8,067 nt of DNA, from assembly GCA_937864275.1 (NCBI GenBank), contig CALMIW010000725.1, positions 1-8,067 on the forward strand, given 5' to 3'. Positions 5,805 to 8,067 of this stretch are shown piece after piece (the stretch's first letter is position 1; the number at the start of each line of letters is the position of its first letter). This DNA comes from an uncultured Dehalococcoidia bacterium. Its GTDB lineage: Bacteria; Chloroflexota; Dehalococcoidia; Tepidiformales; Tepidiformaceae. The notes beneath the pieces are model-generated. The model had not been told where the DNA came from. It worked only from the letters and a program-made list of their open reading frames with translations, and did no database searches. The position numbers and the translations under genes were made by a program.

Positions 5805-6170
5805 CTAAGCTCGGACGCCTCCGCCGGCGGCAGAAGGACGAGGCGCGTCGATGGGGGTTACCTCCACGGCGTCGTGGACTTCGTCACACGGGATCCTCGA
5901 GCGCCGGGCGTGCTCGCGCACGAGGTCGTGCGTCCGCGTGCGGAAAAGGCAGTGAAGTTCGTTCTGTTCCGTGGCCCAGTACGACCTCAGCCAGCGCATG
6001 TCGGTGTACTCGTGGGCGCACATGATCGCCTGCAGCGCGACGGCGCGGAATTCGGGATGCGTCATCGGTTCGAGGCGCCGCCTCACCAGCACGAGCTGGA
6101 GGCGCTCCCCACTCCCTGCCGCCGGATCCATCGCCGGAGGGCCATACTCCTCGGCCGTAATGGGCAGCAC
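5805..6170 (-). CDS. DUF4242-like protein, C-terminal piece of an apparently frameshifted gene
   Basis: Open frame of 121 residues from a GTG at 6170 that has no ribosome binding site. It contains RLQLVLVRRRLEPMTHPEF, then MRWLRSYWATEQNELHCLF and DLVREHARRSRIPCDEVHDAVEV. This is the DUF4242 pattern: a beta strand with a WLRSY core, a short CLF strand, and an 'REHARR.G.P...' helix before the last strand. The family forms small ferredoxin-like dimers, and a Streptomyces member has been described as nickel-binding. Coding sense extends upstream of the GTG (ADIFPVLPITAEEYGPP is continuous), while the minus-strand gene starting at 6361 loses sense just there. The two frames together therefore look like one protein with two DUF4242-like domains, split by a -1-type shift near 6185-6215. 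Whether this is decay, an assembly error or a real separate start is unresolved. Confidence 0.6.
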   Translation of the reverse strand: MLPITAEEYGPPAMDPAAGSGERLQLVLVRRRLEPMTHPEFRAVALQAIMCAHEYTDMRWLRSYWATEQNELHCLFRTRTHDLVREHARRSRIPCDEVHDAVEVTPIDAPRPSAAGGGVRA

Positions 6171-6361
6171 CGGGAAGATGTCGGCCGAGCGAGGCGAGGT
6201 GCGAGGCCTTCGCCTTCGAACGCGGAGAACACCCGGCCCTGGTCCGGCGTCCAGTAGGCGCCTACCAGCCGGAGTCCGCCGGTGTCGCCCAAGGCGACCA
6301 GCTGCTCGATCTCCCGGATGGTGGACGATCCAACGTCCTGTAGAACGGCGATGTTTGGCAC
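6083..6361 (-). CDS. DUF4242-like protein, N-terminal piece of an apparently frameshifted gene
   Basis: This frame starts at GTG 6361, with AGGAG 6 nt upstream on the minus strand, and is 27 nt after the stop of the HTH gene. It reads MPNIAVLQDVGSSTIREIEQL, then GGLRLVGAYWTPDQGRVFSAFEGEGLA. The GAYWTPDQGRVFSAFEGE part parallels the RSYWATEQNELHCLFRTR part of the downstream frame, suggesting a duplicated DUF4242-like domain. From about residue 56 it turns into Arg/Pro/Ser/Cys-rich noise (RPTSSRCCPLRPRSM) and runs to a stop at 6083, overlapping the true frame below. Sense continues in the other frame at about 6190 (SADIFPVLPIT). The joined domain would be roughly ten residues short of the second copy in its second helix, so a deletion leaving a frame shift is plausible. 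No slippery heptamer is visible. Confidence 0.55.
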   Translation of the reverse strand: MPNIAVLQDVGSSTIREIEQLVALGDTGGLRLVGAYWTPDQGRVFSAFEGEGLAPRLARPTSSRCCPLRPRSMALRRWIRRQGVGSASSSCW

Positions 6362-6388
6362 GTGGCTCTCCTCACCCACACCCGGAGG

Positions 6389-7039
6389 TTACTCCACCTC
6401 GTCGGGGCTCACAGGTTCGAGCAGGCGATTCAGGTCCGACGCCCGGATGCGGAGCACCCGTTGGCCGGCGAGCCTGCTGGCCGGCAGCCTGCCCGCCCGA
6501 ATCCAGTTGCGCACGGTCTTCACATGCACGCCCAGGTAGTCGGCAGCCTCTTCCGGAGAGTAGAGCCGCCCGCCCGAGCCCGCAGCCTCCGGCACGAACG
6601 CGCGGACATCTTCCGGACTGACTCCGAGTTCGCCGAACACGCGGCCGGGGATCCCCTCGCCCGCCCTCATGAACGCCAGGAGGAAGTGGATGTCATCGAC
6701 GCGCCGCCTTCCACTGCGTTCGACCTCGTCGGAAAGCAGGCGGAAGAACCGGACGCAGTCGTCCGAGTATGGCGCTTTGGCCCCGGCCTCCGGGTCGTCC
6801 GAACGCCTCGCGGTGCGGAGGACGAGGTCCTCGATCAGCCGCACGTCGATGGTCACGGGTCCGAAGCTGAAGTAGCCAAAGCGCGACGTCTTCAGCAGGT
6901 AGGCCAGGAAGAGGATGTCGAGCGTCGCCTCCGGGCTTTGCATCTCACGCGTCAGCCGCCCGAGCTCGCGCTGCACCTCGGCGAGGAAGTGCTCATCGCG
7001 AGGCGCCGGTTCGCTGCCATCGGTTTCCGGGCTGGTCAT
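6389..7039 (-). CDS. Clp-N-like domain fused to an excisionase/MerR-type HTH DNA-binding domain
   Basis: 216 residues. The C-terminal part (about 158-208) is a helix-turn-helix of the excisionase type: LYSPEEAADYLGVHVKTVRNWIRAGRLPASRL, then GQRVLRIRASDLNRLL, as in the HTH_17 family. Residues about 90-149 (YSDDCVRFFRLLSDEVERSG, DDIHFLLAFMRAGEGIPGRVFGELGVSPEDVRAFV) resemble the repeat of Clp ATPase N-terminal domains, which bind peptides or adaptors; no AAA+ motor follows. Residues 33-79 are helical and may be a degenerate first repeat. ATG 7039 is preferred: GGAG lies 5 nt upstream, and longer starts would run through the divergent promoter region. It heads a two-gene operon with a DUF4242-like gene and diverges from a globin gene across 106 bp. 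It could be a transcription factor whose Clp-N-like part senses a peptide or partner; that is inference. Confidence 0.72.
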   Translation of the reverse strand: MTSPETDGSEPAPRDEHFLAEVQRELGRLTREMQSPEATLDILFLAYLLKTSRFGYFSFGPVTIDVRLIEDLVLRTARRSDDPEAGAKAPYSDDCVRFFRLLSDEVERSGRRRVDDIHFLLAFMRAGEGIPGRVFGELGVSPEDVRAFVPEAAGSGGRLYSPEEAADYLGVHVKTVRNWIRAGRLPASRLAGQRVLRIRASDLNRLLEPVSPDEVE

Positions 7040-7054
7040 GCCGTCTCCAGGCGA

Positions 7055-7073
7055 GTCGTTCAACGACACAATA
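7055..7073 (-). promoter_or_regulatory. Palindromic operator candidate beside a -10-like box of the HTH gene
   Basis: GTCGTT-C-AACGAC (7055-7067) is a perfect 6-1-6 inverted repeat. On the minus strand TATTGT (7073-7068), a TAnnnT box, directly abuts it. The predicted transcription start of the HTH gene would thus fall inside the palindrome. This suits autoregulation by the HTH protein, which is inference. Confidence 0.45.
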
Positions 7074-7078
7074 ACCTG

Positions 7079-7125
7079 TTGCAAACTAGGAAAGAAGGGA
7101 GTACAAGGGAATTCAAAGGTATATG
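7079..7125 (+). promoter_or_regulatory. Probable promoter region of the globin gene
   Basis: This stretch is much richer in A and T than the rest of the window. TTGCAA (7079-7084) and TACAAG (7102-7107) are spaced by 17 nt and each match four of six consensus bases. TATATG (7120-7125) is an alternative -10. AAAGGAG at 7131-7137 lies 8 nt before the globin ATG. Confidence 0.35.
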
Positions 7126-7145
7126 AGGAGAAAGGAGACCCGAAA

Positions 7146-7529
7146 ATGACGCAGATCGCATCGCAGGCGCCATCGGCCACGCTCTACGAACGACTTGGCG
7201 GCGGCGACGGGCTTCGCACCATCATCGGCGCCATCGTCGACGCCCACCTGGAGAACGAGCTCATCCGCACTCGCTTCGAACCGTTCGACCGCGCGTCGAT
7301 GAAGGACGCGGCGTTCCGTTTCTTCGCGCAGGCCACCGGCGGCCCCGAGGTCTACGACGGCCGGGGGCTGCGCGCGACGCATCGCGGCATGAACGTGAAT
7401 GAGCAGGAGTTCCTCGCCGCCACCGACGACGTGCTCGCCGTCTTGCGCAGCCACGGTGTCGGCGAGCGTGAACAGCAAGAAGTCCTGGCGGCCTTCTTCG
7501 CGATGAAGGGCGAGGTTCTTCGCCTCTAG
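7146..7529 (+). CDS. Truncated hemoglobin (group 1-like)
   Basis: 127 residues, normal for truncated globins. It opens TLYERLGGGDGLRTII (12-27), the family's N-terminal LYERLGG signature. It continues RFEPFD (43-48, Phe44 in the CD1 position), FFAQATGGPEVYDGRGLRATHRGMNV (59-84), and an H-helix ending VLAAFFAMKGEV. His79 in LRATHRGM is the proximal heme ligand (F8). A gapless comparison with Paramecium hemoglobin (LGGQAAVQAVTAQFY) puts Val31 where the distal TyrB10 normally is, with Ile30 at B9. Loss of TyrB10 should weaken hydrogen bonding to bound oxygen, so the protein may differ in ligand preference or act other than as an oxygen or NO dioxygenase. AAAGGAG precedes ATG 7146 by 8 nt. It diverges from an HTH regulator gene, with an AT-rich promoter region between them. 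Confidence 0.85.
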   Translation: MTQIASQAPSATLYERLGGGDGLRTIIGAIVDAHLENELIRTRFEPFDRASMKDAAFRFFAQATGGPEVYDGRGLRATHRGMNVNEQEFLAATDDVLAVLRSHGVGEREQQEVLAAFFAMKGEVLRL

Positions 7530-7553
7530 CTCGTCCCGACGCCCGCGACCGGC

Positions 7554-7569
7554 GCCGGACCCTTCCGGC
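7554..7569 (+). terminator. Short hairpin after the globin gene
   Basis: GCCGGA (7554-7559) and TCCGGC (7564-7569) form a perfect 6-bp stem with a CCCT loop, 24 nt after the globin stop. There is no U-run, so termination by this element alone is doubtful. Confidence 0.3.
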
Positions 7570-7622
7570 TACAGGCGAGGCGGCGCACCTCCGCGGCCGG
7601 CACGGGGGCTTGCCTGGTGGAC

Positions 7623-7628
7623 TAAAAT
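7623..7628 (+). promoter_or_regulatory. Putative -10 box (TAAAAT) of the DUF1801 gene
   Basis: TAAAAT matches five of six consensus -10 bases and ends 11 nt before ATG 7640. The resulting leader would be about 4-5 nt or absent, consistent with the lack of a proper Shine-Dalgarno (only CAGG directly touches the ATG). No good -35 is seen. Confidence 0.5.
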
Positions 7629-7639
7629 CCCACGTCAGG

Positions 7640-8008
7640 ATGGAAGCAAAAGCGACCTTCGAAAGCGTCGACCAGTACCTCGAGTCGCTCCCGGCCGCCG
7701 CCGCGGAGCGGGTTCGGGGGTTGAGCCAGGTCGTCGTCGAGGAGATGCCGGGCGCCGAACAGGTGATTTCCTACGGCATCCCGACGTTTCGCCTCGATGG
7801 CAAGAACCTTGTCCACATCGCCGGGTACAAGCGGCACGTTGGCCTCTACGGCACAGGTGCCATGGAAGCGCTCGAAGCAGAGGTTGCCCCCTACAAGACC
7901 GGCAAGGGCACGCTCCAGTTCTTGCACTCCGAGCCCCTCCCGGTGCCGCTCATCCGCAAGATCGTCGCAGCCCGCGTCCGGGAGCACCGCGCTCAGCGGT
8001 CGCCCTGA
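7640..8008 (+). CDS. DUF1801 / YdhG-type frataxin-like protein
   Basis: 122 residues, the usual length for this family. Recognisable blocks are FESVDQYLESLP (7-18), AEQVISYGIPTFRLDGKNLVHIAGYKRHVGLYGTG (39-73), VAPYKTGKGTLQF (82-94) and PLPVPLIRKIVAARVREH (99-116). The 'SYG.P.F...K.L.....K.H.G.Y' and 'YK..KG..QF' motifs are diagnostic of DUF1801. The Bacillus subtilis member YdhG (Fra) has been studied as a frataxin-like iron chaperone. Many other members remain uncharacterised, so an iron-delivery role here is only suggested. ATG 7640 is preferred to TTG 7610 because TAAAAT lies between them and a TTG start would place the promoter inside the gene. It follows the truncated hemoglobin gene by 110 bp on the same strand but seems to have its own promoter. 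The gene is complete; 59 bp of featureless sequence follow to the window edge. Confidence 0.88.
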   Translation: MEAKATFESVDQYLESLPAAAAERVRGLSQVVVEEMPGAEQVISYGIPTFRLDGKNLVHIAGYKRHVGLYGTGAMEALEAEVAPYKTGKGTLQFLHSEPLPVPLIRKIVAARVREHRAQRSP

Positions 8009-8067
8009 AGCCGCCCGGTTCGTTCACTCCCCGCAACGGACGCAGCTGGACCGTGAAGCCGGCTAGA

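Noticed and set aside
6185..6215. Programmed -1 frameshifting in the DUF4242-like gene
   Set aside because: No slippery heptamer or downstream pseudoknot-like structure is evident and the first domain appears shortened, so a deletion or sequence error is more likely.
6362..7126. A 254-codon + strand open frame opposite the Clp-N/HTH gene
   Set aside because: Arg/Gly/Ala/Pro-rich shadow with no recognisable domain; the minus strand shows clear HTH and Clp-N-like motifs and a Shine-Dalgarno.
6915..7145. Extension of the globin gene upstream to 6915
   Set aside because: It runs antisense through the HTH gene and the promoter region; the LYERLGG globin start follows ATG 7146, which has a good ribosome binding site.
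7040..7180. N-terminal extension of the HTH protein by 47 residues
   Set aside because: It would overlap the globin start and the AT-rich divergent promoter region, and its residues lack conserved character; ATG 7039 has its own GGAG.
8009..8067. Possible tRNA or terminator at the right edge
   Set aside because: A GGTTCG string is present, but no cloverleaf arms pair around it; no hairpin with a U-run is visible in the 59 bp.

Overview
The window is about 8 kb of GC-rich, densely coding bacterial DNA that looks like an ordinary chromosome. I see no rRNA, tRNA, CRISPR array or insertion sequence. Codons end mostly in C or G, so most reading frames stay open on both strands and long shadow frames are common. 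The lineage is uncertain. A sigma factor coupled to a membrane anti-sigma-like protein with repeated extracytoplasmic beta domains, split MaoC hydratases, and TAnnnT promoter boxes close to start codons would suit a high-GC Chloroflexota or a neighbouring actinobacterium-like lineage. This is inference only.

Bases 1-1743 (+ strand) carry an acyl-CoA module: the 3' end of a MaoC-type N-terminal hot-dog subunit, a MaoC subunit with the Asp/His catalytic pair, and a short-chain dehydrogenase resembling the dehydrogenase domain of peroxisomal multifunctional enzyme type 2. Together they could hydrate trans-2-enoyl-CoA to (3R)-hydroxyacyl-CoA and oxidise it to 3-ketoacyl-CoA. A strong hairpin at 1768-1793 closes the module.

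Bases 1840-2073 (+) hold a small unrecognised protein, apparently with a leaderless promoter. It converges on a glyoxalase/VOC-family gene (2263-2664, -). That gene diverges from an extended-SDR NAD-dependent epimerase/dehydratase (2833-3888, +); their 168-bp shared upstream region carries a palindrome and a terminator-like hairpin.

Bases 3898-5714 (-) encode a sigma-70 family (ECF-like) factor and a single-pass membrane protein, overlapping by ATGA. They form a sigma/anti-sigma pair that converges on the epimerase with only 9 bp between stop codons.

Bases 5805-8008 are the least conventional part. A Clp-N-like/excisionase-type HTH fusion protein (6389-7039, -) is followed 27 bp later by a duplicated DUF4242-like gene that appears frameshifted (5805-6361, -). 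Divergent from them are a truncated hemoglobin lacking the usual distal TyrB10 (7146-7529, +) and a DUF1801/YdhG frataxin-like protein (7640-8008, +). A 13-bp palindrome lies in the 106-bp divergent region. The families involved (heme globin, iron-chaperone-like protein, a DUF4242 family with a nickel-binding member) suggest, without proof, a metal- or gas-responsive locus.
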